A stretch of DNA of 64,000 bases. Source: Taxillus chinensis (taxonomy: Eukaryota; Streptophyta; Magnoliopsida; Santalales; Loranthaceae). How positions within the stretch are numbered: the stretch's first letter is position 1; each line of letters starts with the position of its first letter. This document shows, piece after piece, positions 34,946 to 45,710 of this stretch. Position numbers and translations under genes: made by a program. The DNA is taken from NCBI GenBank assembly GCA_023512835.1, contig CM042087.1:22096434-22160433 (forward strand). Direction: 5' to 3'. The notes beneath the pieces are model-generated. The model was not told the origin of the DNA. It saw nothing but the letters and a program-made list of their open reading frames with translations, and did no database searches.

Positions 34946-36056
34946 AAGAGAAGAAGTTTCTTGCTGATGTTCGAAAGTATATCTGGGATGACCCGTATCT
35001 ATTCAGGCGATGTGCTGATCCGATGATACGAAAATGTGTACTAGAAGAAGAAGTGGACAGTATCCTAAAGCATTGTCACTCATCTGACTATGCTGGCCAC
35101 TTTGAAGTTTAGAGAACCGTGGCTAAGATCTTGCAGAGTGGTTTTTACTGGCCCACCATGTTCCGCGACACGTATACCTTCATTAAGGCCTATGATAAGT
35201 GTCAGCGAGCAAGGGGGATAACACGGAAGCAAGAGATGCCCCAAATTGGAATTCTTCCAGTTGAACTCTTCGATATCTGGGGTATCGACTTCATGGGCCC
35301 ATTTCCACCATCAGAGGGGTTCTCATACATTCTACTGGCCGTTGATTACATATCCAAGTGGGTTGAAGCGATTCCCACTAGAAGGAATGACGCTCAAGTG
35401 GTTATCAAATTCTTGCATCGGAATATTTTTAGTCGATTTGGTACACCGCGAGCTATCATCAGTGCCGAGGGAAGTCACTTCTGCAACAAATAGTTCGAGA
35501 GACTGTTGACGAAGTATGGAGTGCAGCATAGGCGAACACTTGCATATCATCCACAAGAAAATGGGCTAGCTGAGGTCTCCCATCGCGAAATCAAGCAAAT
35601 ACTGGAGAAAATAGTGGGAGGCAACCGGAAGGTATGGTCTCAAAATTGGATGAGGCTCTATGGGCCTATCGGACTGCATATAAGGCACCTATAGGAATGT
35701 CTCCTTACCGCCTGTTGCATGGAAAGGCATGTCATCTGCCAGTAGAACTGGAGCACAAGGCGTTCTGGGCAGTTCAGAAGCTGAACCTGGATCCTACTGT
35801 TGCTAAGGAGCTCCGCTTGTATCAACTCAATGAATTAGATGAGTTCCGATACCATGCCTATGGAAGTGCAAGGTTGTACAAGGAGCGGACCAAAGCCGCG
35901 CATGACAGAAAGATAAATCCCTCTTTGGTTCAGCCAGGCCAACAGGTGCTGTTGTTCGATTCGCGACTGAAGCTTTTCCTAGGGAAGCTGAGATCAAAGT
36001 GGATGGGGCCATTCATAGTGACCCGAATGTTTCCCTATGGCAGTGTAAAACTGTAA
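34946..36056 (+). pseudogene. Athila-like integrase
   Basis: Order seen: zinc-finger region remnants, ILQSGFYWPTMFRDTY and CQRARGITRKQEMP, core GIDFMGPFPPSEGFSYILLAVDY, the second DDE block as AIISAEGSHFCNK, then YHPQENGLAEVSHREIK and ALWAYRTAYKAPIGMSPY. The end is LRSKWMGPFIVTRMFPYGSVKL. In the second block the usual Asp before the GSHFCN motif is replaced by Ala-Glu. Together with stops at about 35112 and 35492, this means no active integrase. The sequence AGCGCTTCATGGGAGGCAA at 36197, typical just after Athila pol, follows. Confidence 0.88.
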
Positions 36057-36459
36057 TCAACTTCTGGTCATATTTTCAAGGTCAACGGGCAGCGGATAAA
36101 GCCTTACTTTTCGCCCGAAGAGGTCAAAGAAGTTGACCTGTTTACTCTCTGTGTTGTTTGACGACCAGGACGGTCTAGCTAAAGACCTTAACTCAGCGCT
36201 TCATGGGAGGCAACCCATGGTGAATTCTTTCCTTTTAATTTTTATTTTAAGTATTTTCTATTATTTTGCTTTAACCTTTCTTTTGCAGGAGTGTTTTTGT
36301 TTTGTTTTCTAATTTTTATTTTGCAGTAATGGGCTAAGGTTTGTTTTAAGTGGCTATCTTCATTAACTTCAATTGGGCCTTTTATAAGAACTTTAGACAA
36401 CTTTTCTAAGGTCCAAGTCTAAGCCCAATTGAGCTGAACCAGAGGGGCCCACTGCCTTT
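36057..36459 (+). other. Athila post-pol spacer
   Basis: Contains the conserved GGGAGGCAACCCATGG stretch (36208-36223) that usually follows Athila pol. T-rich non-coding sequence follows. Confidence 0.6.
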
Positions 36460-37154
36460 TAATGCCAAAGAGAGGAGATGCATTTATGAAAATTTAGATG
36501 GGATTCGTGGCAAAATAAGTGACACGTTTTGGTCCTTGGGAGATGGGCTGCCAACCTGTCAAATTTCAGCTAATTTGGAGGTCATGTAAGGTGAAAAAGG
36601 CTTGCCCACCAAAAGCATCTTTTCATGTGCACATGTAGGCATGATATACTGTTCATTCGTGACCTACTGGTGAAGTTTGGATGAAAAAGGCCTGCCCGCG
36701 AAAAGCCTATTCGCGTTCACAAGGTTATAAAGGTCATTTCAAGCTGAAATGTTTTAGGGAGACAGCTGACATCCTCTAGAGGCTTTCGCAACCTGCCCGC
36801 GAAAAGCCTTTTCGCGTGCACATGGGTAGAGACGTCCTTTCACTTTGAAATTTTGGTGCACGACAGCTGGCAACGTCCAGAGTCTTCTAAGCTCTACCCG
36901 TGAAAAACATGTTTTCGCGTGCATCCAAAATAGCAGCCAATCAAGCTGGAATTTGGGTGGAAGTTAGCTGGCAATATCTAAAGTCTTCTTTGCTCTGACC
37001 GCAAAAATAAAGAAGCACTTTAGGAGGGTCATTTTGGTCTTTTTCCCTTGTGGCGAAGCACTATAAATAGGGAGGAGCTCCAAGCTTAAAAATCACAACT
37101 CATACTCTCTTCTTCCTTCCTATTGAGAGCAAATTTCTTTCTGAGTTAGAAGTT
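36460..37154 (+). promoter_or_regulatory. LTR-like leader with TATA box upstream of Athila 3' ORF
   Basis: Contains several copies of a GCCCGCGAAAAGCC...TTCGCGTGCAC hairpin word (near 36690, 36797 and 36895). This word is also found in the Athila LTR (near 49635 and 49733). A TATAAATAGGGAGG box follows at 37062. The LTR promoter has a near-identical TATAAATAGGGGG at 50198. The ATG of the next ORF lies 86 bp after the TATA box. This suggests the ORF had its own promoter, perhaps a captured LTR promoter. Transcription is inferred only. Confidence 0.5.
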
Positions 37155-38886
37155 ATGGTGCGCACAAGGAAAGCCTGCCAAGGAGAAGGCAGCCCTGAAG
37201 CCTCTGCCACCTCTATGCCTTCGGAGTTGAGAGAAGCCGACACGATCTTTGTGGGAAATGTGCTTGATTGGGAGATCCTGGAGTCCTCCACGCTTGACTG
37301 GGTTGAAGAAGTTATGAGCAAGCTGCAGGCTCTTGGGCTGAGAAGGTTAGTATGCGCTCGCAGTGATCTATACTATCCTACCATGTTAGACTTTTACAAT
37401 TCAGTCTATGTCAATGAGGAAGATGATGAGATAATTGGGGAAGTTCAAGGTGTATTAATTTCTATTTTCCCTGCTATGTTGAGAGACTGCTTTAATCTGC
37501 CAAATCTTATGCATGAAATACCTGATTTGAACTTAGGAGATTATGGTGAAGCTTTACAGTATAATAAGGAATTTGGGAGACGTCGGAAATTTACTAAAAA
37601 CGGATTTCATGGGAAATACCGTTGCCTTGCCAATTTGGTAGGGAGGTGCTTACTGTTACAAACTAGTGGCGTAGACTCAGTCCCTAAGTCCCATTTGGAG
37701 TTTATGTTTTGCATAGATCGTCAGTTACACATCGGTTGGGCTGCTGAAAATTTTAAATTGTGGAAACGGGACATTCACAAATGCTTATATGGTAGACTAC
37801 TTAGCATGCTTCTGCAATATCAATACGGTCATCTTTGTGCTCAAGTAGTCCCCACTGTTTTGCCGGATAACCAACGATTATGAGTTCTCTATCCAGAGGG
37901 TGCCTTAGGAGTTAGCTACAAAGGCAAATGGGGAGATAGTATCCACGTCACTCCACAGCCTTCACGTCACAGCATGCATATAGAGTGACCCACTGAGCAG
38001 TTTAGGGACACCTCTACTCCCATGAACGCCCACCGACAACACATCTTCCAGTTAACTGCCATGTACATGCAGTTCAACGTTCATAAGGAGGAAGTCTACA
38101 ACTTCTTCCAAGGCGTCAGTGGCCAAGTTATCTGTGAAGCTGACGTTCTTAACTGAGCCTTCACTAATGGCCACATCACAAGACTTCAGCTGGAGGAGTT
38201 GCTCGAGTACATCTCTCATGACCAATAAGCAACCTCTCGTCCATCGGCCCGACCCTGGGAAGCCCCGGAGCTAACTCCTACTGCTTCTTATGAAGATTTA
38301 CAGAGGCAAACTGCTCAACTACAAGAGGCACAGGCGGAAACCGCTCAGGAGATCGGGCTACTGAAGAAAAATCAAACTCTCATCCTCAAGGAGCAGAAGG
38401 AAGTCAAAGGTCTGCTCGGCAAGATCTGGAAGGCCCTGGGGAAGAAGAAGAAAACTCCTACACCTCCTATGGTGGATCCATTTGCCGCGCCGTCACCTGC
38501 AGTACAGCAGCCTACTGCACATAGCGAAGAGACACCAGAGTATCCACAGTATCCACAAGAGGTGGAGCCCTACACATCTCCACCTGCCCCTCCAGCAGCT
38601 CCCGTTTATTTTACACCACTAGCAGGGCCCAGCTCTTCACAGGCCCTTGTTCCTTTAATCTGGCCATTGCAATGGTGGTCCAGCACTTCATCAAAAGCTC
38701 CCCAGGAAGACAACCTCGGGGAGCCCACATCTACATTCATCTTAATCCGGCCCTCTCCACTGCTGATGCCAAAGCTGCTTTTCAGCAGTTTACTCATGGA
38801 GAAACCTTGCAAGCACACTTTACGCGTGATTCCGAAGTCTTCACGTCATCCTCTTTGCAGCGTATCCTAGCTGATGAGTACTTATC
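37155..38886 (+). pseudogene. Athila-type 3' ORF, N-terminal and middle part
   Basis: 37155-37883 is open for 242 codons (MVRTRKACQGEGSPEAS to VVPTVLPDNQRL). It resembles the 'putative plant transposon protein' region found in the env-like ORF of Athila elements. After a stop it continues with RQHIFQLTAMYMQFNVHKEE, a Gln/Glu/Lys-rich likely coiled coil (38280-38440), and a Pro-rich linker (38460-38640) with frameshifts. It ends at ILADEYLS, where the Tekay-like element is inserted. The C48 domain resumes at 47426. Whether it acted as an envelope protein is unknown. Confidence 0.65.
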
Positions 38887-39624
38887 TGTAGTGACCCGTG
38901 TTTGCGGGTGGCCTTTTGAGTGGAAATTGTTGGGTTTTAAGGGATTTTTCTTTCCACAAACTTTGGCTAAATCATCTTGTATGTTGATGAGCAAGCAAGA
39001 GGCAAAGTTTGAGCCCAATAAGGAGTGCACGTGAGAATGCACGTGAGAATGGCTTTTCACGTGCAGTGATATTTTTGCATGGGAGCCTTCCTGATGTTGT
39101 TCTAAGGCTTGTGGAAAAATTCTAGGCCATTTGGAGCTGCACGCGAGAATGCACGTGAGATGGGCTTTTCGCGTGTAGGCATATTTTTGCATGGTTGTCT
39201 TCCTTTTGTTTTGCTGATGATTTCTTCCTAAAGGACCAAGTTCAAATAGTGAGTATTTTGGTGTGTATGGATGTGGGAAGGTCATAGCTTGTTCCATCAA
39301 AACTACGTCATTTTGATGCTGGGATTCACTTAATCAAAACTACGTCGTTTTGATGTTGTGTTGTCTATATAAGGAGGAGAAGCCCCTCTGTTTTAGGTTT
39401 AGGGTTTGTTGCTCCACCAGCCATCGGAGAGAGAGAGAGAGAGAGAGAGGGAAGGAGAGCTCCTGGTTGCTGCCGGGCGTCTTGCATGGGTCGTCGGTGT
39501 CTCGTGGGTGGACGGCGTTCGGTGTGGGAACAGAATATTGCTGTGTTGTTGCGTTTTACTTGAGGTAGGGGTTCTTTTCTGCTTGTCCTAGGGTTCTTAG
39601 GTAGAATTCGGTCTATACCGCTAT

Positions 39625-39626
<2 letters not shown>

Positions 39627-39660
<34 letters not shown>
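39627..39660. repeat. (AT)n microsatellite in Tekay LTR
   Basis: Alternating AT tract that is much longer here than in the 3' LTR (46454-46465). It explains part of the LTR length difference. Confidence 0.9.
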
Positions 39661-39662
<2 letters not shown>

Positions 39663-39976
39663 CCATATAGGTGTGATCTCCTATATGGATGTTGGCCTTC
39701 AATGGCATTTTGGTGTGATTCTGTTGTTGGGTGGTCAGTGCATGTTACATGTTCGATGAAATGCCTGAGTGAATATTGCTGTGTGTATATGCCTAGTACA
39801 TGTTTGATAATATGCCTGTGTGCTGGACTTGTGATTTGGTGTATGTATGCATCTTTGGGTGTTTGTTCTATTGCCTGAATGGCCGGGTTTGTGCACTTGT
39901 GAACGGGTGCACACCAAGTGTTTGGTTTCATGCTTGAGTGATCGTAGTGTATGTTGTATGCATGATTGTGGTATCT

Positions 39977-40113
39977 GGCCTGAAGAGGCGGTTAAATTAC
40001 TTTGCCTGAGAGGCGGTTAAACCAAGGGCCTGAAGAGGCGATTAAATTACTTTGCCTGAGAGGCGGTTAAATCAGTGGCCTGAAGAGGCGGTTAAATTAC
40101 TTGCTTGAGATGT
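39977..40113. repeat. 50-bp tandem array in Tekay LTR
   Basis: Units start GGCCTGAAGAGGCG at 39977, 40027 and 40077, each with two GGCGGTTAAA-type words. Homologous arrays lie at about 46793-46915 (plus), 53720-53845 and 60838-60935 (minus), with different unit numbers and decay. Confidence 0.9.
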
Positions 40114-40621
40114 GGTTTGTTAGCCAATGTGGCTGGGGCTGAGGTTATGCCCGTTTGTGTGGAATGCTTTATTTTCTTAATACTGTCACGTCACTACACC
40201 CTATGCACATGCATGTAGCCGCTAGGAGCATGGGAAGGGTTGGGGAGACTTGATCCCTACTGAGCTGTGGTTGCTCACCCCTCCTACTGTGTTTGCTTGT
40301 TTTCCAGGGACTTACAGGCATTAGGTGGATACACCAAGGTGGAAGACCATCTTCATTTTATTGTTCACTTCAGTAATGTACTTTTATAATTTATGTAACC
40401 CCAGGGGGGGAATGTACTAAGGGATTGAATTGTAGTAAGGAACATGGTTGGTTTGTGAACCTTTGATGTTTGAAATTAAATAAAGATGTGGCTTGTTTGA
40501 TTTATTGTAATTGTTAGTCTTGCTTGTGTGGCATCCAGTAATCCAACCCCGTTGCCCTCCATGTGGGTGAATGGGGAGTCACGTACCGGTTTCCCGAGTC
40601 GGAAATCCGGGCGGTGACGTA

Positions 40622-40633
40622 TGGTATCAGAGC
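40622..40633 (+). promoter_or_regulatory. Primer-binding site, Tekay-like copy 1
   Basis: TGGTATCAGAGC, two bases after the 5' LTR, complementary to initiator tRNA-Met. An untranslated leader without genes follows to 41032. Confidence 0.93.
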
Positions 40634-41032
40634 ATGGTCTAGTTGGCCTAGGGTAGTGGGCGGACCTGGTTATCCTAAGTCCTTTGGAGGAGCCTGGAGG
40701 GACATGCCTGCTCAACATGGTCCTCTTTGAGCCTCCAAGGTGTACTTAGGGTAGTCCGGTCTTGTGGTGGATTTGCATGCATTGGCATTATGGCACTAGT
40801 TGCATTTGCTGTGAATGTGTGCTAAACTGTGGAAATTGTGGATAACATGATTAAGTGTGAAATGTGCAACTCTGATTTGTTTGGCAATGTGTACTGAACT
40901 GTGAAATGTGATTGATACAATGTATGTGTGTAATGTCATGTGATAGTGGAATTGATCAGTGGGGTAGAGGTAGTGACGCGATAGATTATAAATTCGTTTT
41001 GACGTTTGTGTTTCTTACTTTGTGTAGTAAGA

Positions 41033-42330
41033 ATGCCGCCGAGGAGAGAGACACGTGCGTCCGGGGCAGTAGCGGATGAGTCATCTGCCCATGAGGGTCC
41101 GGGTGCGGGACAATCCATTGGAGGGCATGCGTTGTTGCTGGCACAGCTACGAGAAGCCATCCGGCTGGAAGTACGAGAGCTACGGGAGGGAATCTGGCAG
41201 GAGGTTCGGGAGGAGGTGCGCCGCGAGATGACAGCACAGCAGGTGGTGCCACCACCACCACCAGTAGGGGAGCTGCCTCGTGAGCATGAGAGTTCGCTGG
41301 GTGGTGTACCGACTCGTGCAAAGGATGACGTGGTGACACAATTTCGAAAGGAACAACCTCCGCGATTCAAGGGGGAAGGTGATCCCGTGGTAGCTGAGTA
41401 GTGGTTAAGGCAGATCGAGCATGTGTTCTCTTTTCTCCTGCCCCGGGAGGAGGATAAGGTGCGACTGGCCATTCGGCAGCTGGAGGGGGATGCTTTGGAG
41501 TGGTGGACGAGTGTCGCGGGGAGCCGTGCGGTGCAACTCATGCTTTGAGAGGAGTTCTTGCAACTCTTCCATGATGAGTTCTTCCCGGAATCAGTGAGAT
41601 GGCAGAAGAGGGAGGAATTCGGCAGCCTGAAGCAGGGATCCAGGACGGTACCTGAGTATGAGCGGGAGTTCTGGAGCTTAAGTAGGTTTGCTCCTGAGAC
41701 TGTGGCAAGGGAGGACCTGAAGGCCCACAAGTTCACCTTGGGCCTTAAGCCAGCCCTTAGGCAGAGGGTGGCAATTCTACGCTTGAGGACCTATGCTGAG
41801 GTTATGGAGACGGCCCGTATAACTGAGAGAGAGTTGGATGATGGGAGGCAGGCCCATCAGGGTCGCCAGTTGCAGAGTGGGCCTGATCGAGATGCATGGC
41901 CCAAGAGGCTCAAGACGGAGGAGAGAGATAGCAGTTCTTTTCGCGATCGGGGTCGGACATCTGTGAACCCCGGGAGGTTCACCTTTGGCGGCGAAAGACA
42001 GGGTGGTCCATCTGGGGGTCTACCTAGCGGTTGTCAACTGCTTGTGGGGAGCAAGGGTCACTTCAAGGGGGAGTGCCCCAAGAAGGACCGGCGATGCAAC
42101 AACCGTGGATGAGAGGGCCATTTGCGCCGGGTTTGCGGGAGTGGCAACGGGGGAGCAGGGGGCGTGGCATCCGGCGTGAGGAGTGATGCTAGCTTCCGTG
42201 CACCAGCCGAGAGACCGGCTCGTCGGTGGCGGGCCAGCCAGGCAGGATCCAGTCAGACCCGACCTCAGGGGAGGCCAGAGCGACAGCAGGCTGATGCTAG
42301 AGGCAGTCAGGGCGGGAGCCTCCCAGTGAG
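41033..42330 (+). pseudogene. Tekay-like gag, copy 1, with stops
   Basis: Starts MPPRRETRASG at 41033. The capsid core includes RFKGEGDP, WLRQIEHVFSFLLPREEDKVRLAI, GDALEWWTSV and the RTVPEYEREFWSLSRFAPE block. A zinc-knuckle remnant follows (GHFKGECPKKDRRCNNRG, then EGHLRRVC). In-frame stops occur at 41399 (TAG where copy 2 has CAG) and 41546 (TGA where copy 2 has TGG). Near 42330 the reading jumps from the gag tail directly into the end of the protease region. Confidence 0.88.
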
Positions 42331-43250
42331 GATTGGCTTATGGCTTTCCAGGCCAAGATCGACTATTACCGGCGGCGTGTATCCTTCGTGTCACCCGCAA
42401 GAATCTCTTGTACCCTGCAAGGGGGGTGGGATCGTGAGGTGAGTCGAGTCGGGCCAGTGTTGGACCAATGGGGTGCCATTACCCACAGGTTGGCAGCCCT
42501 GACCTTTGCTGAGGAAGGGAAGGTGGAAAAGAGGGTGTGGCCCGCTATTGTGGACCAATTTCAGGATGTTTTTCCTGAAGAGTTGAGGAGTTTGCCACCT
42601 AAGAGGAGTGTGGAGTTCACCATTGAGTTGGTGCCGGGGACGGGTCCGATTTCCCAAGTAGCGTATCGTATGGGGCCAGCGAGTTGAGGGAGCTTCAGAG
42701 GCAAATCGAGGAGTTGGTGGGCCAGGGGTATATCAGACCGCGTACCTCACCTTGGGGTGCTCCGGTGCTCTTTGCTAAGAAGGCAGATGGCACGCTTCGT
42801 CTCTGCATCGACTACAGGAAGCTGAATTCAGTGACTGTGAAGACCAAGTATCCGTTGCCTCGGATAGATGACCTGTTTGACCAATTGAGTGGGGCCTAGT
42901 GGTTTTCCAAGATAGATTTACGGTCGGGGTATCACCATCTCAGGGTTAGGGAGGAGGACATCCCTAAGACGGCTTTTCGGTGCAGGTATGGGCATTATGA
43001 GTGGGTAGTGATGCCTTTCGGGCTCACTAATGCGCCAGCGGTGTTCATGCATTTGATGAACCAGGTCTTTGCTCCATACTTGGATTCGTTTGTGGTGGTG
43101 TTTATTGATGATATCTTGGTGTATTCCAAGACCGAGAGGGAGCATGTGGAGCATTTGGCAACAGTGTTGCACACCTTGAGGGACTAGCAGCTGTATGCTA
43201 AGTTTAGCAAGTGTGAGTTTTGGCTATAGGAGGTTCACTTTCTTGGCCAT
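42331..43250 (+). pseudogene. Tekay-like reverse transcriptase, copy 1; protease deleted
   Basis: Begins with [19 protein letters not shown], which in copy 2 lies about 95 residues after the DTG protease site, so the catalytic protease segment is missing here. RT blocks follow: [65 protein letters not shown] and [12 protein letters not shown] (catalytic DD). A frameshift lies near 42687. TAG stops at 42897, 43185 and 43227 replace CAG codons (compare copy 2 at the first two). Confidence 0.9.
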
Positions 43251-45404
43251 GTGGTGTCAGCTGAGGGAGTTAGGGTGGACCTAGCCAAGATTGAGGCTGT
43301 GGCATCGTGGGCGAGGCCAACCAATGTTTTTGAGATCCGTAGCTTTGTTGGCTTAGCTGGGTACTATCGTCATTTTGTAGAGGGCTTCTCGCGTTTGGCG
43401 GCTCCTATGACAGCGTTGACTAGGAAAGGAGTGAAGTTTGAGTGGACGGACAAGTGCCAGCAGGCGTTTGGGACTCTCAAAACCCGTTTGACCACTGCAC
43501 CTGTGTTGAGGTTGCCTAGGGAGGATATTCCGTATGAGGTATTTTGCGATGCGTCCAGGGTTGGTTTGGGGTGTGTGCTTATGCAGGAGCACAGTGTGGT
43601 AGCCTATGGATCGAGGCAGCTGAAGCCTCACGAGCAGAATTATCCTACCCATGACCTTGAGTTGGCGGCTATCATCTTCGCGCTGAAGAGTTGGCAGCAC
43701 TACCTCTTGGGGGAGAAGTTTGTAGTGTTCTCGGATCACAAGAGCCTTCAGTACATCTTTACTCAGAGGGACTTGAATCTGAGACAGAGGAGATGGGTGG
43801 AGTATCTGCAGACCTTTGACTTTACCCTTGCCTATACCCCAGGCAAGGGCAATGTTGTGGCTGACGCGTTAAGCAGGAAAGGGAAGGTTGAGGTGGCCGT
43901 GAGGGAGTGGAAGCTGATGGAGCAGTTGGCCATGTTACAGTTGCAGCCTGTGGTTGATGATGGTAGGACAGTGCTGGGTCTTATGGTGGTTATACCTGAG
44001 TTATATCAGCAAGTCCGGGAAGGACAGTTGGGTGATATTGAGTGTGAGGTTCTCCGTGCCCGTATTGAGGCTGGCGAACTATCGGAGGACTGGGCAGAGG
44101 GTCCTGAGCATGAGTTGTCCTTTCAAGGGCGTTTGGTAGTAGCTTCTTCTCTCAGGGATGAGGTGATGAGGGGGTTTCATCAATCTAGAGTTGCTGTGCA
44201 TCCAGGGGGCACGAAGATGTACCATGCGCTTCGGGGGCATTTCTGGTGGCCTGGGATGAAACGTGACGTCACTGCTTTCGTTTTGAGGTGCCTCACTTGT
44301 CAACAAGTAAAAGCTGAGCATCAGCGGCCGGCAGGCATGTTACAGCCGTTGCCAATAGCAGAGTGGAAGTGGGATCACATCGCAATGGACTTTGTGACTG
44401 GTCTTCCACCCACCACTGGGAGGAAGGATATGATTTGGGTGATTGTGGATCGACTCACCAAGTTGGCCCATTTTCTAGCGGTCCATGAGCGGGATTCCAT
44501 CGGGGTTTTAAGTCAACTGTATGTGAACGAGATTGTGCGACTGCATGGGGTGCCATCGTCGATTGTGTCCGACAGAGACTCGAGGTTCACTTCCCGTTTT
44601 TGGGAAGGCTTGCAGGAGGCTATGGGAACAAAACTTAACTTGAGTACGGCCTTTCACCCTGAGACTGATGGCCAGACGGAGAGGATGAATCAGACCTTGG
44701 AGGACATGTTGCGGGCCTGTGTGTTAGATTTCGGGGGTTCGTGGGCAACTCACCTTCCTTTGGTGGAGTTTGCCTACAACAACAGGTTTCAGGCGTCTAT
44801 TGGGATGGCTCCTTTTGAGGCGTTGTATGGCAGACTGTGCCGATCACCATTGTGTTGGACTGAGGTAGGAGAGGCCGCTCTCTTGGGACCACAGATGGTT
44901 CAAGAGGCTACCGAGAAGGTTAAGTTGATTCGTCAGCGTTTGTTATCAGCTCAGAGTCGGCAGAAATCTTATGCGGATCGGCGGCGGCGACCTTTGGAGT
45001 TTTCTGTTGGTGATCATGTGTTTCTTCGTGTTTCTCCACGTCGTGGACATCGACGGTTTGGGCGAGGTTCCAAGCTATCTCCGCGGTTTATTGGTCCTTT
45101 TGAGATTCTGGCTCGTGTGGGGCTCGTGGCCTACCGGTTAGCGTTACCACCGCGGCTGAGTCGAGTGCACAACGTGTTTCACGTGTCCCAGTTGAGGAAG
45201 TATCACCCTGACCCCACCCATATGATCGATTGGGGGACATTGGATGTTGAGGATGACATGTCCATTGTTGAGGCCCCTATCCGTATACTCGACCGGCGGG
45301 AGAAACTATTGCGTGGTCGTGCTATTCCTTTGGTTCGCGTGCTGTGGCAGCACCGTGGCATTGAGGAGGAGACTTGGGAGCGTGAGTCCTTGATGCGGGA
45401 GTAG
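43251..45404 (+). CDS. Tekay-like RNase H-integrase-chromodomain ORF, copy 1
   Basis: An unbroken 717-codon frame. Order: RT thumb ([20 protein letters not shown]), RNase H ([56 protein letters not shown]), the integrase HHCC finger ([18 protein letters not shown] to [11 protein letters not shown]), the DDE core ([41 protein letters not shown]), a GPY/F-type segment ([10 protein letters not shown]) and a C-terminal chromodomain-like tail ([20 protein letters not shown]). The integrase would insert cDNA, and the tail would steer it to histone marks. It is the 3' part of a pol frame whose upstream portion is broken, so it is not a stand-alone host gene. A TAG at 45402 replaces a CAG found in copy 2. 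Confidence 0.9.
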   Translation: MVSAEGVRVDLAKIEAVASWARPTNVFEIRSFVGLAGYYRHFVEGFSRLAAPMTALTRKGVKFEWTDKCQQAFGTLKTRLTTAPVLRLPREDIPYEVFCDASRVGLGCVLMQEHSVVAYGSRQLKPHEQNYPTHDLELAAIIFALKSWQHYLLGEKFVVFSDHKSLQYIFTQRDLNLRQRRWVEYLQTFDFTLAYTPGKGNVVADALSRKGKVEVAVREWKLMEQLAMLQLQPVVDDGRTVLGLMVVIPELYQQVREGQLGDIECEVLRARIEAGELSEDWAEGPEHELSFQGRLVVASSLRDEVMRGFHQSRVAVHPGGTKMYHALRGHFWWPGMKRDVTAFVLRCLTCQQVKAEHQRPAGMLQPLPIAEWKWDHIAMDFVTGLPPTTGRKDMIWVIVDRLTKLAHFLAVHERDSIGVLSQLYVNEIVRLHGVPSSIVSDRDSRFTSRFWEGLQEAMGTKLNLSTAFHPETDGQTERMNQTLEDMLRACVLDFGGSWATHLPLVEFAYNNRFQASIGMAPFEALYGRLCRSPLCWTEVGEAALLGPQMVQEATEKVKLIRQRLLSAQSRQKSYADRRRRPLEFSVGDHVFLRVSPRRGHRRFGRGSKLSPRFIGPFEILARVGLVAYRLALPPRLSRVHNVFHVSQLRKYHPDPTHMIDWGTLDVEDDMSIVEAPIRILDRREKLLRGRAIPLVRVLWQHRGIEEETWERESLMRE

Positions 45405-45697
45405 CATCCAGAGTTGTTCGCGGACGACCAATCTTAAAGGTGGGAGGTGGCTGTTAGCCAATGATAGTAACATGTTTTCTTGTTTATGATTTGGTGTGTA
45501 TTGTCCTTGTAGACATGTGTTTATATTTGTGAGTTTGAAATTGGTATTTGTGACATGTGTATGTGGCATTGTTATGTGCTATTGTGTGCTGTGTGCGATG
45601 TATGACCCATTTGGGTGTTGTGGCTTGCCGTGCGGCAAATGGGTAACTTGTGTTTGTTTTCCTTGCATTTTGTTTTTTTTCGAGGACGAAAAGTCTT
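45405..45697 (+). other. Tekay-like 3' untranslated spacer, copy 1
   Basis: G/T-rich non-coding sequence between the integrase end and the purine tract. It ends with TTTCGAGGACGAAAAGTCTTAAG, whose GAGGACGAA word also occurs in reverse at the homologous place in copy 2 (near 54805 and 55130). Confidence 0.7.
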
Positions 45698-45710
45698 AAG
45701 GGGGAGAGGA
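45698..45710 (+). promoter_or_regulatory. Polypurine tract, Tekay-like copy 1
   Basis: AAGGGGGAGAGGA directly before the 3' LTR start TGTAGTGACC. Confidence 0.9.

Larger units (their letters stand above)
38887..40619 (+). repeat. 5' LTR of Tekay-like copy 1
   Basis: Starts TGTAGTGACCCGTG and ends GGTGACG; the 3' LTR ends GTGACA. Promoter features in order: clustered GCACGTGA/TTTTCACGTGC words (39027-39066), two ATCAAAAC(T)ACGT palindromes (39296 and 39333), and a TATATAAGG box at 39366. A GA tract follows at about 39427, an AT microsatellite at 39629-39659, and a 50-bp array at 39977. Confidence 0.93.

Noticed and set aside
40622..40633. tRNA-Met gene
   Set aside because: Only the 12-base primer-binding complement is present; there is no cloverleaf around it.
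43251..45404. A domesticated host integrase gene
   Set aside because: Although open for 717 codons, it is in frame with broken upstream pol, lies between matching LTRs with a target duplication, and lacks its own start context.
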